This document shows positions 14,367 through 22,217 of a stretch of 64,000 bases of DNA, piece after piece. The notes under the pieces were generated by a model that saw only the letters and a program-made list of their open reading frames with translations, was not told where the DNA came from and did not search any database. The stretch is from an uncultured Clostridia bacterium (GTDB lineage Bacteria > Bacillota > Clostridia > Christensenellales > Borkfalkiaceae). Position numbers and translations under genes: made by a program. Where the stretch lies: assembly GCA_947626685.1 (NCBI GenBank), contig CANQTD010000005.1:1-64000 (forward strand), given 5' to 3'. Positions within the stretch are counted from its first letter, which is position 1, and each line of letters opens with the position of its first letter.

Positions 14367-15959
14367 TTATCTGACTACTCCGCCGAGTTCTTGATTGACG
14401 ATGTCACGAAGTATTTTTTCGTGAATGCTTTCCCCGACAACTTCAGCGTTCTGCTCGTTGATCTGCGTACCGTCTCCGGAAGCCTTAACGTCGACATGGA
14501 TATTTAAGTCGCGTTGGCTGTTCGATTCATAGGTCGCCGTCGCATTATAAGCCGTCTCTCCCGCCATATCGCTCATCTTTTTATCAACGTCATCGAGCCG
14601 ATCGAGCATATTCGTCGCACTTTCGATCGCTGAATTTGATTTGCTTGTCACCGCGCCGATAAGTGTTATAAGTCCAAGCAATGCGAAAGAAATGGCTAAA
14701 ATTATCGGCAGAAATGGAGATGACGCCGCATTTAACCCCATTTGCGCGACCGTTTGCGCGACCGTCGCCGCCCTTACGAGTTGAACCGCCGACGCGATGG
14801 CTTTTATCGTTGAGATAAGTTTCGGCAGGACAAGAATGATGGCGATCAATACGAGAAGCATCTTCTGCTGCTCCGGCGTCATATTTTTGAACCAATCTGC
14901 GACTCTGTTTATATTCGGGATCATGACTTCCTTAAGGAGCGAGCAGAAGGCCTCGAATGCCGGCATTACCGCGACGAGAAGCTCCGCGCTCTCCGCAGAT
15001 GCCTGCTCTTTCAAAGCAAGCAGCTTATTTGCCGCTTCATCCGCCGCTTTTGCCTGCTCTGTCGTTATGATTCCGTTTTCCAGCAGGGTCTCGTCAAGCT
15101 CATCAAGCGTCTCCTGCTGCGTCCCGGCGATATTTGCGATCTCGAGGCCCGTATCGCCGAAGATGCCTTGCGCGATCGTCGCGCGAAGCGTTGCGTCCTC
15201 CACGCCGCGTAGGCGTTCGTAGATCATGTCAAAAACTTCGCCGTTTGATTTTCCGTTCAGGTCTGCCTGCGCGATCCCAAGCTGTTTGAGGTAGGTCAGA
15301 TACCGTGCACCGCGGCCCGCCGTGATCGACGTAAGCACTGAGCCCACCTTTTCGAGGCTCTTCGTGTAGGCTTCCTGATCCTTGCCGAGCATCCCGAGTC
15401 GGTTGGACCATATCTGCAGATTTTCCGCTGTCGTGCCGAAATGCGTCGCGTTGTCCGCGAGCTCATCTCCCGTCTTAATCGCCGCCGCCATCAGCGCGGC
15501 AAGAACCCCCACCACCGCGAGGGTGGCTTTTTGGACCTTTCTCGCTTTGTCCTCGGCTTTGTCCAATCCGTTTAGGAGATTATTGAATTTCGCATCCGCG
15601 ATTTCCCTGTTTTGCTTTCGGAGTGCCGCGGTGAGTTCCTGCTCTGTCTTTTCAGTCGCAGCGATCTGCGCCCTTACCTTCTGAAGCCGCCGATTGTACT
15701 CATCCTGCGCGATCGCACCCGACTTGAAATCTGCATTCAGTTGCACCTCTTTCTGGTGCAACGTGGCGAGTTTTTGAGCGTTTGTCTGAATGTTTTGCGA
15801 AAGCAGGGCGAACTTCTGCCTGACCGCATCGACATTACTCGGATTCATTTTCAGGCTCTTGTCCAGATTCCTTACCTGTGAATCCGTCGCCTTCAAGCTA
15901 CTATTGAATTGTTTTAATTTTTGATCGAGCTCGTCAAAGCTGCGGCCGATTTTTGCCAT
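14367..15959 (-). CDS. Tail tape measure protein
   Basis: A 530-residue protein with an N-terminal coiled coil (about 1-125, starting FDELDQKLKQFNSSLK), alanine-rich helices, and hydrophobic segments near residues 143-162, 370-395 and 415-440. These are typical of tape measure proteins, which set tail length and pass into the host membrane during DNA ejection. At 530 residues it is short for the family, so a short tail is expected. GGGAGGG lies just upstream of the ATG. Confidence 0.88.
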   Translation of the reverse strand: MAKIGRSFDELDQKLKQFNSSLKATDSQVRNLDKSLKMNPSNVDAVRQKFALLSQNIQTNAQKLATLHQKEVQLNADFKSGAIAQDEYNRRLQKVRAQIAATEKTEQELTAALRKQNREIADAKFNNLLNGLDKAEDKARKVQKATLAVVGVLAALMAAAIKTGDELADNATHFGTTAENLQIWSNRLGMLGKDQEAYTKSLEKVGSVLTSITAGRGARYLTYLKQLGIAQADLNGKSNGEVFDMIYERLRGVEDATLRATIAQGIFGDTGLEIANIAGTQQETLDELDETLLENGIITTEQAKAADEAANKLLALKEQASAESAELLVAVMPAFEAFCSLLKEVMIPNINRVADWFKNMTPEQQKMLLVLIAIILVLPKLISTIKAIASAVQLVRAATVAQTVAQMGLNAASSPFLPIILAISFALLGLITLIGAVTSKSNSAIESATNMLDRLDDVDKKMSDMAGETAYNATATYESNSQRDLNIHVDVKASGDGTQINEQNAEVVGESIHEKILRDIVNQELGGVVR

Positions 15960-15975
15960 CGCGCCCTCCCGCTTT

Positions 15976-16022
15976 TGGTGCGGAGTCCGGGAATTGAACG
16001 ACCGGATGATACCTTCTCCGCA
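15976..16022 (-). other. tRNA-like minihelix upstream of the tape measure gene
   Basis: On the minus strand TGCGGAG (16022-16016) can pair with CTCCGCA (15985-15979), followed by CCA. Between them lies GTTCAATTCC, resembling a T loop, flanked by CCGG/CCGG. There is no room for D and anticodon arms, so it is not a tRNA. Two further small hairpins follow at 16018-16042. It may be a translational control or RNA-processing element, or chance. Confidence 0.35.
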
Positions 16023-16032
16023 TAATGCGGAC

Positions 16033-16437
16033 TTATGTCCGCTGTGATAGCTCTGCCTCTATCCGTGCCTCGATCCTGTCGTCCATGCCTTTGAGCTTGC
16101 GGACGGCGTTCGAGACGAATTGTGTCCCCGCGTGCTGCGGCGTTCCGTAATTCAATACGTTCGCTATTTTTTGATAAGGTTGTCCGTTTGGTGCGTTCCC
16201 CTCAAAGCTGGCGTCGTAGCCGTACCAATTTCGTCCCCTGCTCGCATCACGCGTGACCTTGAACGAGTCCCGTAAACCGCCCGTCGCCACAGGGACGCGC
16301 TCTCTGATGCGCTCGGAAAAGCTCTGGACCTCGCTGTCGATCACGCTCTCCGCGATCTTTCGCGCTCCGCCCGCCGCTTTGCTTACGTCTTCAAGAAAGC
16401 CCGCCATCTCTTCGGTGATCCCATCGTTCCACGCCAT
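16033..16437 (-). CDS. HK97 gp10-like tail component
   Basis: A 134-residue protein with the family's hallmarks: VPVATGGLRDSF near the middle, then LNYGTPQHAGTQFVSNAV and a charged C-terminal helix. These proteins act in head-to-tail joining or tail completion. The position is odd: the gene normally lies between connector and tail tube genes, but here it sits between the tail chaperone and the tape measure. Confidence 0.8.
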   Translation of the reverse strand: MAWNDGITEEMAGFLEDVSKAAGGARKIAESVIDSEVQSFSERIRERVPVATGGLRDSFKVTRDASRGRNWYGYDASFEGNAPNGQPYQKIANVLNYGTPQHAGTQFVSNAVRKLKGMDDRIEARIEAELSQRT

Positions 16438-17183
16438 CTATCCCTCCATAAGGTCGACGGCACCGTTGCTTATGTCTACGACGTCCTCTTCCCCATCTTC
16501 CGCTCTCGCCTCAATCTCGACGGCAAAGTTCACCGTGTCCATAATGACATTCATGCCGTATCGCATGATATCTACTTTGAAACCGAGCCTTGCAAGGGTG
16601 TAGAGAAGATAGCTCGTCATGCCATAGCGTTTCAGCTCTGCTGTCGTCTCGCCGCCATCCGAAGAAAATCGGAGTTTTTTTTTGCATTATCCTCGAATTG
16701 GACGGCGAGCTGCAAGATCTCGAATGCAAAAGAAATATCCTGATAGATCTCGTCGGGGAGCAACTCAAGCCCCGCTGCAAGCGCATCTCCCCTTTCGCTC
16801 TCCGGGAGCGCACAGATGTGCGTTGAAATCAGAAGAAGCTCGATCAGCGAAAAGCCCGCCCGTTCGACTGTTGCCGCCTCCTGCGCCGCTCTAAGCATGG
16901 AAACTATGAGCTTCGGATCTTTCTTTGCGATCTCGAATTTCGCGGCCTCAGTTTCTGCCGCGCAAAATTCCGCGATCATTTTTGCGCTCTTTTCATTTAC
17001 GACGCCGAGAATATCTTTTTTATAGTCTGATAAAGCATCCCCAAGCTCTACGCCCGAAAGCGACTTGAAGAGCGGGAAAAGCTCTCCGTTCGCAACAAAC
17101 AGAAGATCGTCTTCTTCGCCCGTTTCCGGATCTTTGTAGCGATATGTTTTCGCAAGCCGTAACGGATACCTTTTGATGCCCAT
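16438..17183 (-). CDS. Tail assembly chaperone, frameshifted long form (G-T type)
   Basis: Proposed product of a -1 ribosomal frameshift in the A9 run (16683-16675) near the end of the 183-residue chaperone gene. After slipping, the frame continues as KLRFSSDGGETTAELKRYG and runs without a stop to 16438, giving about 248 residues. Lambda G/GT and many siphophages make short and long chaperones at this spot, just before the tape measure gene. The downstream frame has no ribosome-binding site of its own, which favours frameshifting over a separate gene. Confidence 0.75.
16632..17183 (-). CDS. Tail assembly chaperone, short form (G type)
   Basis: A 183-residue, largely helical protein between the major tail protein and the tape measure, the place of gpG. 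It begins MGIKRYPLRL and its C-terminal end (DNAKKNSDF) is encoded by the A9 run. Such proteins coat the tape measure and recruit tail tube subunits during assembly and are absent from the virion. The gene starts 2 bp after the stop of the major tail protein. Confidence 0.75.
   Translation of the reverse strand: MGIKRYPLRLAKTYRYKDPETGEEDDLLFVANGELFPLFKSLSGVELGDALSDYKKDILGVVNEKSAKMIAEFCAAETEAAKFEIAKKDPKLIVSMLRAAQEAATVERAGFSLIELLLISTHICALPESERGDALAAGLELLPDEIYQDISFAFEILQLAVQFEDNAKKNSDFLRMAARRQQS
16675..16683 (-). promoter_or_regulatory. Slippery A9 tract for -1 frameshifting
   Basis: Nine consecutive A on the coding strand. The upstream gene reads GCA-AAA-AAA-AAC; a -1 slip gives AAA-CTC-CGA and opens the T-like frame. 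A short GC-rich hairpin is possible downstream (ATTTTCTTCGGAT). Confidence 0.7.
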
Positions 17184-17185
17184 TT

Positions 17186-17818
17186 TTATGCTCCTCCGTC
17201 TTCTTTGAACTCCTCGGGGAAGGCGATCTCTTCCTTGTTCGCCTCATAGAGCGTTTTGTTCTTTTCGCTGTTCATGACGGTATATGTGCGCGATCCGAGC
17301 GTTCCGTCTTGCTTGGAGAAGAATACCGGATATACATTCCCCGTGAGCTTGACGTTTTTGACTGCCGTATCGTCTTTTGCAATCGTCTTGACTTCGGTCG
17401 CGGGGATATCGAAGCAGACCTTATACAGTACGGTTTTGTTGTTGCTGTATTTGTTCCCCTCTTTGATGATCTGGTCGAACGAAAGCCCGAGGAACACGTC
17501 TCCGTCGTCGCTGTCCCCAACGCAGAGACCGCTCGCTTCGCTGTACTTCATGGCGAGAATCTCGGGCATCAAGTCAATGGGAAATTCGTAGAGAGTGATT
17601 TCTACAGTTCCGACTACGGGGCCTTTGAGCGTATCCCATGCGGGATCGTTTCCGCTGGGCAGGTCTGTCCTCGTCTGTGAGGGCGTGAACGTGAGGGCTG
17701 TGTCACCCTGCCACGCCAGCGCATCGCCCTCGTATGCGCTAAAGTCCGGATTCAAACGCTGCGACATAACGGTCTGCAGTCCGCGGCTGACGATTTTTTG
17801 TACTTTCTTTTTGGGCAT
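17186..17818 (-). CDS. Major tail tube protein
   Basis: A 210-residue protein resembling the phi13-type major tail protein family: a basic start (MPKKKVQK), then a beta-rich body with VGTVEITLYEFPIDLMPEIL and VFLGLSFDQ. It forms the stacked hexamer rings of the non-contractile tail. It lies between a tail-completion protein and the chaperone pair, as expected. The C-terminus is acidic (FPEEFKEDGGA). Confidence 0.8.
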   Translation of the reverse strand: MPKKKVQKIVSRGLQTVMSQRLNPDFSAYEGDALAWQGDTALTFTPSQTRTDLPSGNDPAWDTLKGPVVGTVEITLYEFPIDLMPEILAMKYSEASGLCVGDSDDGDVFLGLSFDQIIKEGNKYSNNKTVLYKVCFDIPATEVKTIAKDDTAVKNVKLTGNVYPVFFSKQDGTLGSRTYTVMNSEKNKTLYEANKEEIAFPEEFKEDGGA

Positions 17819-17833
17819 ATCCTTACCTCCTTC

Positions 17834-18307
17834 TTAATTGAAAAAATTTGTAGCAAAGATCATCTTGCGATAAAGATATGCTTGACGATCTTCCGCCGGT
17901 GGGATTTGCTGTTCTCCCTCGCTCGCGATGACCCAAAGCCCATCGGCAAGCTCTTCCATGAACCGATCGATGTAGGGATTCCCATCGCTCTCTTTGTGAA
18001 AAAGAAACGGATCGGAATAATAGAACGTGAGGCAAATTGTCACGTCGAATCCATAGGGATGGTTTTCCGCATATTTCGACTCCGTCGGGGAAGTGTTGTA
18101 GATACAGTAGAGCGTCTGTGATCTTCCCCCACTCGCAACGCACTGAGCGCGTTCCGCCGCGGCTCCCGTTGCGTTCCGATAGAAGAGCGGGCTTTGCGAA
18201 CGCAAGACCTCAGCGTCGTCCATTCCCCATCCGTCCGACCATCCTGCGCGCTTGAATATCTCCTCGATCGCTTCGATGGCCTCATTCTCCGCCCCGATGA
18301 CATTCAT
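17834..18307 (-). CDS. Tail terminator/completion protein
   Basis: 157 residues starting at the ATG at 18307, chosen because GAGGAGG lies seven bases upstream; two earlier ATGs have worse spacing. It falls where siphophages encode the tail terminator that caps the tube and joins the head. The family is not certain from sequence; order and size are the main evidence. It overlaps the end of the head closure gene by 26 bp. Confidence 0.6.
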   Translation of the reverse strand: MNVIGAENEAIEAIEEIFKRAGWSDGWGMDDAEVLRSQSPLFYRNATGAAAERAQCVASGGRSQTLYCIYNTSPTESKYAENHPYGFDVTICLTFYYSDPFLFHKESDGNPYIDRFMEELADGLWVIASEGEQQIPPAEDRQAYLYRKMIFATNFFN

Positions 18308-18680
18308 AGACATCCTCCTCGTAGACATTCCCGTCGTGGAAGGCGTAGGCGATAAATTTGATGTCGCCCTTGTCGTAGGCGTATTCGTCCGGCTTTTCTT
18401 TGAGCCGATACGTCTTCCCCCGTTCGTCTATAATGATAATCGTCTCCCACATTCGCAGAAAGTCGGCATTGTATCCGATCTGAACGCTAATAGCGATCTC
18501 GTGCCCTACCGATTCGTTCGCGAGCCGCTCCCGTTGCGTTAGGTCTCGAATATGTGCCCATAGTCCTCCGCTACTTTTGCTGTGGATGAAATGCCGAAAG
18601 AGCAGCTTGTTCGGCTTTTCGCGGTAGTATTCTGTGTAGAAACAACGAATCTTTTGATTTTTTACGACCACCTCTGCCAT
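18282..18680 (-). CDS. Head closure / head-tail adaptor protein
   Basis: A 132-residue protein with a beta-barrel-like pattern (GHEIAISVQIGYN, then WETIIIIDERGKTYRLKEKPDEY) resembling SPP1 gp16-type stoppers that bind the connector and retain DNA. It sits between the gp6/gp15-like connector and the terminator gene in the standard order. Confidence 0.7.
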   Translation of the reverse strand: MAEVVVKNQKIRCFYTEYYREKPNKLLFRHFIHSKSSGGLWAHIRDLTQRERLANESVGHEIAISVQIGYNADFLRMWETIIIIDERGKTYRLKEKPDEYAYDKGDIKFIAYAFHDGNVYEEDVYECHRGGE

Positions 18681-18703
18681 CGGTTACTCCATTCGCGACA
18701 TGG

Positions 18704-18997
18704 TCACAGTTGGATGGGCTTAAAAAGCCCCTCCAACTGTACCGAAAGTGTATCTAAGATCTTGCGATTGTCGACGCGATCCATGTATCCGCGGACATAT
18801 TCGATGATATAGCTGTTTGAAAGTTCTTCGAAGCGGCCCCGATTCTCCGCAGGAATGAAGTGTATTCGCTTATCGTACCCCGTTTCCGTGTAGATGGACG
18901 CCATCGCCGCCTTCATCAAACGGCTTATCTCGCGATTGATATAATCATGGTCATCCTTCCTGAGGGCTTCTCTTACCTCTTCCAGCTTAATATCCAT
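18704..18997 (-). CDS. Head-tail connector (gp6/gp15-like)
   Basis: A 97-residue, mostly helical protein directly after the major capsid gene, where HK97 gp6 or SPP1 gp15 homologues form the ring beneath the portal. Start at the ATG at 18997 with GGAGGG seven bases upstream; a TTG one codon earlier is less likely. Confidence 0.65.
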   Translation of the reverse strand: MDIKLEEVREALRKDDHDYINREISRLMKAAMASIYTETGYDKRIHFIPAENRGRFEELSNSYIIEYVRGYMDRVDNRKILDTLSVQLEGLFKPIQL

Positions 18998-19018
18998 CAA
19001 AATGCCCTCCGCTTATGC

Positions 19019-20257
19019 TCAGCCTTTTTCGCCTTTGCAGATGACGAGAAGGCTCGTATCGTCGACGACTTTCCCGTCCGCAATGAGTGTCGCCTTGTGA
19101 ACCGTCTCGTCGGTATCCTCATCGATATACTTCCTCATCTGAAGCTGCATATTGCTGTTGAGGTAGTACTTGCTGTCGTTGAAGAAGTACGCGAATGCCG
19201 TGTCCTTCGATGCCTCCGCTGCGCCTTCGATCGAGTCGAATGTAGGAAGCCCCTGCTCCTCCAAGATCACAACGTCGCGCCCGAAGAGACGATAAACGAT
19301 TTCGCCATCTGCCCCCGGCGTAGCTGTAGCGACAAGGTTGCCCGCCTCGTCTTTCAGCCCCGCAAGATATTTCTCCCAGTCGCATTTGTTGATATGCAGC
19401 TGGCATCCACGCCTTCCTTTGATGGGTACGTTCGACCAGATGTCGAGCCACTTTGCGTGACTTTTCATTTCGGATTCCTTGATGACGATCGCCTTCTTTT
19501 CATAGTCGGCCCCAGCTATGATACCCGTCGGCTTCCCGACGCCATCCCCGCTGATGATCGCTTCGTCGAAGCCCTCATCGATTCCGACGCGGATCGCCTC
19601 GAGAATGCAGGATTCAAACTGGGCAAGCGTCTTGATCTGTGTTTCGAGCGAAACGGCGACGCGGATCTGCCCTTTGTATCCGTTGAATGTGATGCTGCCA
19701 GTGGTGCCTTTCTGCTTCGCGGCGACCTTGTTTTCGGCCACCCACTCGAGCTTCGGATGAAAGTTGATTGTGGGGATCGCTACACCCGCCGCATAGTTCG
19801 ATTTATGTACGCGGGCGAAAACTGAACCCGCCTGCCCCCTTTCGATATAGAGCAGATCCGTGATCGTTGTGGGCACGATGACGGACTCGGCGTCGCTTTG
19901 AACGAAGCCTTCATCGCGCGCCTTTACGATCGCGCGCTCGATGGCCTCCCCACGCGTGCCGCGCATGATGTAGTCCATGAATGCCTGACGATATTCAAGC
20001 GTTCCGAAGGTGCCGCCCCCGCTTCTCTTTCCAGCCTCTCCGCCGCCGACTACGGGCGAGAACTCGGTCGGTTCTGTACGCAGCTCGATTGCCTGCTGCG
20101 TAAGCTCCGCTCTCTCATGCGAAAGCGTCGCCGCCTCTGCTTCCAGCTGTTCGAGCCTATCGTTCGTCACGCCCTGTGCGCGCGATTCGGTTCTGATGGC
20201 CGCCATTCGCGCATTAATCTCTTTCGTTCTGGCCATGATTTCTTCAAGTGTTTTCAT
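19019..20257 (-). CDS. HK97-type major capsid protein
   Basis: 412 residues. Residues 1-70 are a coiled coil (LEEIMARTKEINARMAAIR...) that fits the HK97 delta domain, which scaffolds assembly and is cleaved off by the prohead protease. The rest follows the HK97 fold family, with the N-arm (GTFGTLEYRQAFMDYIMRG), an E-loop region, and a P-domain-like SCILEAIRVGIDEGFDEAIISG. A protease gene immediately upstream supports delta-domain processing. Confidence 0.92.
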   Translation of the reverse strand: MKTLEEIMARTKEINARMAAIRTESRAQGVTNDRLEQLEAEAATLSHERAELTQQAIELRTEPTEFSPVVGGGEAGKRSGGGTFGTLEYRQAFMDYIMRGTRGEAIERAIVKARDEGFVQSDAESVIVPTTITDLLYIERGQAGSVFARVHKSNYAAGVAIPTINFHPKLEWVAENKVAAKQKGTTGSITFNGYKGQIRVAVSLETQIKTLAQFESCILEAIRVGIDEGFDEAIISGDGVGKPTGIIAGADYEKKAIVIKESEMKSHAKWLDIWSNVPIKGRRGCQLHINKCDWEKYLAGLKDEAGNLVATATPGADGEIVYRLFGRDVVILEEQGLPTFDSIEGAAEASKDTAFAYFFNDSKYYLNSNMQLQMRKYIDEDTDETVHKATLIADGKVVDDTSLLVICKGEKG

Positions 20258-20271
20258 AGTTGTTTTCTCTC

Positions 20272-20910
20272 CTATTCGGTTAAAATTTTGATTTTTTTCA
20301 TCAACGCCTGACGTTTCTGCTCGTCCAGCATAGCGGCTCTCTCGTCCAGATCGTCGCGCCGTCTGGCATAAATGCTCGTGTAGGGATTTGCGCCGAAGTC
20401 GACCGCCGAAACGTCGAAAACGCGCTGCACTTTGCGAACGTAGAACGTGATACGCTCCGCATCTTCCTCTATGCGTTCGCTGTCTGCCTCTTCCGTGAAT
20501 GCCCAGCTCATTTGCGAAACCGTTCCGCTCGATACCTCGAGATAAAGGTCGCGCCCTCCCGAAGTAGGAAGGAGATTCATGCGTACATCGACGCGGTCTG
20601 GCAGTACGCTGATCGTCAGCCTCCCCTGCTCGGTCTTGCTGGTCGTGCGCGCTGGCGTCCCGCGGCTGTCGTTATGATTGTACTTGACGGGGACGTCGTG
20701 ATAGTCCGCCTCGTCAAACGCGCCGCGCTCGATGACCTCGTAGACGTCTTTCCCGCGATAACTGAACAATTTATAAGGCTGGTCGAATATTACGGGAGTC
20801 CCGCAAAGAATGAGGTCTCCGCCTTCTCCTACCGGCTCAGCCCGAACTTCCATCATTCTGCGATAATCGTGATATAAATCGCGCAGTTTCGCTCCCGCAT
20901 TGTTATTCAT
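20272..20910 (-). CDS. HK97-family prohead protease
   Basis: A 212-residue serine protease of the herpesvirus-assemblin-like U35 family. Diagnostic parts are the early GTPVIFDQPYKLF strand, the catalytic histidine segment VPVKYNHND (about residue 75), and the later VSSGTVSQMSWAF, where the serine is expected. The C-terminus is basic and helical. It matures the procapsid by cleaving the capsid delta domain. The start overlaps the end of the portal gene by 8 bp. Confidence 0.88.
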   Translation of the reverse strand: MNNNAGAKLRDLYHDYRRMMEVRAEPVGEGGDLILCGTPVIFDQPYKLFSYRGKDVYEVIERGAFDEADYHDVPVKYNHNDSRGTPARTTSKTEQGRLTISVLPDRVDVRMNLLPTSGGRDLYLEVSSGTVSQMSWAFTEEADSERIEEDAERITFYVRKVQRVFDVSAVDFGANPYTSIYARRRDDLDERAAMLDEQKRQALMKKIKILTE

Positions 20911-22201
20911 TTTTTATCTCCTCCTTGCTATCTCCTTCGTCTTTCTGTTCGCCGCCGCCCGCCGGAGACTTGGCCTCCTGATCCTTTCGGCTCGCATTAT
21001 AATTTTGCGAAGTGACCACGATCGAGCGATTCCCTTTCGGAACCGGCAATCCGAGAATGTCACCCAAAGTGCCAAGCGTAAAAGCTCCGATCTCCCTCGC
21101 CGCATTGAACACCTTAAGGCGCGTGTCCATCGACATATAGGCGAAGCTCCTATTCCTGAAAACGACCCGATTCCCCACCTCACGTTCACGCCGTGTAAAG
21201 ATCTTTCGCATCATTTCCTGCGCGACACGCATGAAGAACGGCTCGAGCGTGCGCTCATAGTACGCTACCATCTCCTCTTCGGTCGCCGTCCCGGCGATTA
21301 CTTTCTCGGGGCATCCCATGTATTTGTAGACGGCTTGATTCCACTGATTTGCCTCGGGATATGATGCCGTCTTCTGCGACGAATTTGCCGCAACAGGAGT
21401 CAGCTTCGTTGCAGAATCCGTGAAGATCACGCCGATCGGGTTCTTCGCGTTTGGCTTGAGATAGTTTTTCGTGAAATTCTCCGCCTTTTCTTTCAGACGA
21501 TCCTCGCTCTCTTTTGTGGAGGACTCTGCGATATATCGGATGAAGGATGATGTGATGATCGCATTTTCCATGCCCTTGTAGTTCAGATTGATGAGCGATA
21601 TGACACGTTTGATCGCGTCATTCGTTTTGTCATCTCCAAACATAGGGTTGTGCGTGACCATCCTCGGGATGAGGATAAGCTCATTTTCCAAAGCCAAAAA
21701 CTCGCGCCCATTGAGCGTGAATTTGAAGAGCATTTCCCCTGTCGAAATTTTTGCGAATGTGACCTCCGACGGATCTATGCTCCAAAATGCCACGATACTC
21801 CCGAACTGATCGGTTTCTTTGTAGATCACGGAGTTGTTATATTTGAAATAAAAATATGCCGCCCGTTCCCAAAAAACCGAAGCCGTCATCGTAGGATTGG
21901 GACTAACTTGAAAAAGATAATCTATGTATTTGTTGTCGTGAATTTGCTCTCCATCTTCTATGATACGAACGCATGAAAATTCCGCTTTGCTGCAATAAGT
22001 TGCATTTGTCTGCAGACACGATGCGAAGGCTTCGTTAAATTCCAGCTCGGGATTGATGCCCGCGTAAAATCTCGGCGTGATCCCGGAGTCTGCTCCGAGC
22101 TGTACGAGAAGAAAGCCCGAGTTTTCCGTCTGACTCGCTCGTTCTTTTTTCTCCGCCGCCCGTGCCGAGCGGCCCTCGCGCCATTTTTCAAAAATTCCCA
22201 T
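20903..22201 (-). CDS. Phage portal protein (HK97 type)
   Basis: 432 residues with the usual start (MGIFEKWREGR), a wing domain with EFNEAFASCLQTNATYCSKA, and a stem/clip region (NYKGMENAIITSSFIRYIAES). The portal is the dodecameric DNA gate at one capsid vertex. The C-terminal 40 residues are low-complexity and charged. It lies between terminase and protease as in HK97-like phages. Confidence 0.88.
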   Translation of the reverse strand: MGIFEKWREGRSARAAEKKERASQTENSGFLLVQLGADSGITPRFYAGINPELEFNEAFASCLQTNATYCSKAEFSCVRIIEDGEQIHDNKYIDYLFQVSPNPTMTASVFWERAAYFYFKYNNSVIYKETDQFGSIVAFWSIDPSEVTFAKISTGEMLFKFTLNGREFLALENELILIPRMVTHNPMFGDDKTNDAIKRVISLINLNYKGMENAIITSSFIRYIAESSTKESEDRLKEKAENFTKNYLKPNAKNPIGVIFTDSATKLTPVAANSSQKTASYPEANQWNQAVYKYMGCPEKVIAGTATEEEMVAYYERTLEPFFMRVAQEMMRKIFTRREREVGNRVVFRNRSFAYMSMDTRLKVFNAAREIGAFTLGTLGDILGLPVPKGNRSIVVTSQNYNASRKDQEAKSPAGGGEQKDEGDSKEEIKNE

Positions 22202-22217
22202 CGCACGCTCCCGAAAT

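Noticed and set aside
15976-16022. A functional phage tRNA
   Set aside because: There is no anticodon or D arm and no room for them; listed only as a tRNA-like minihelix.
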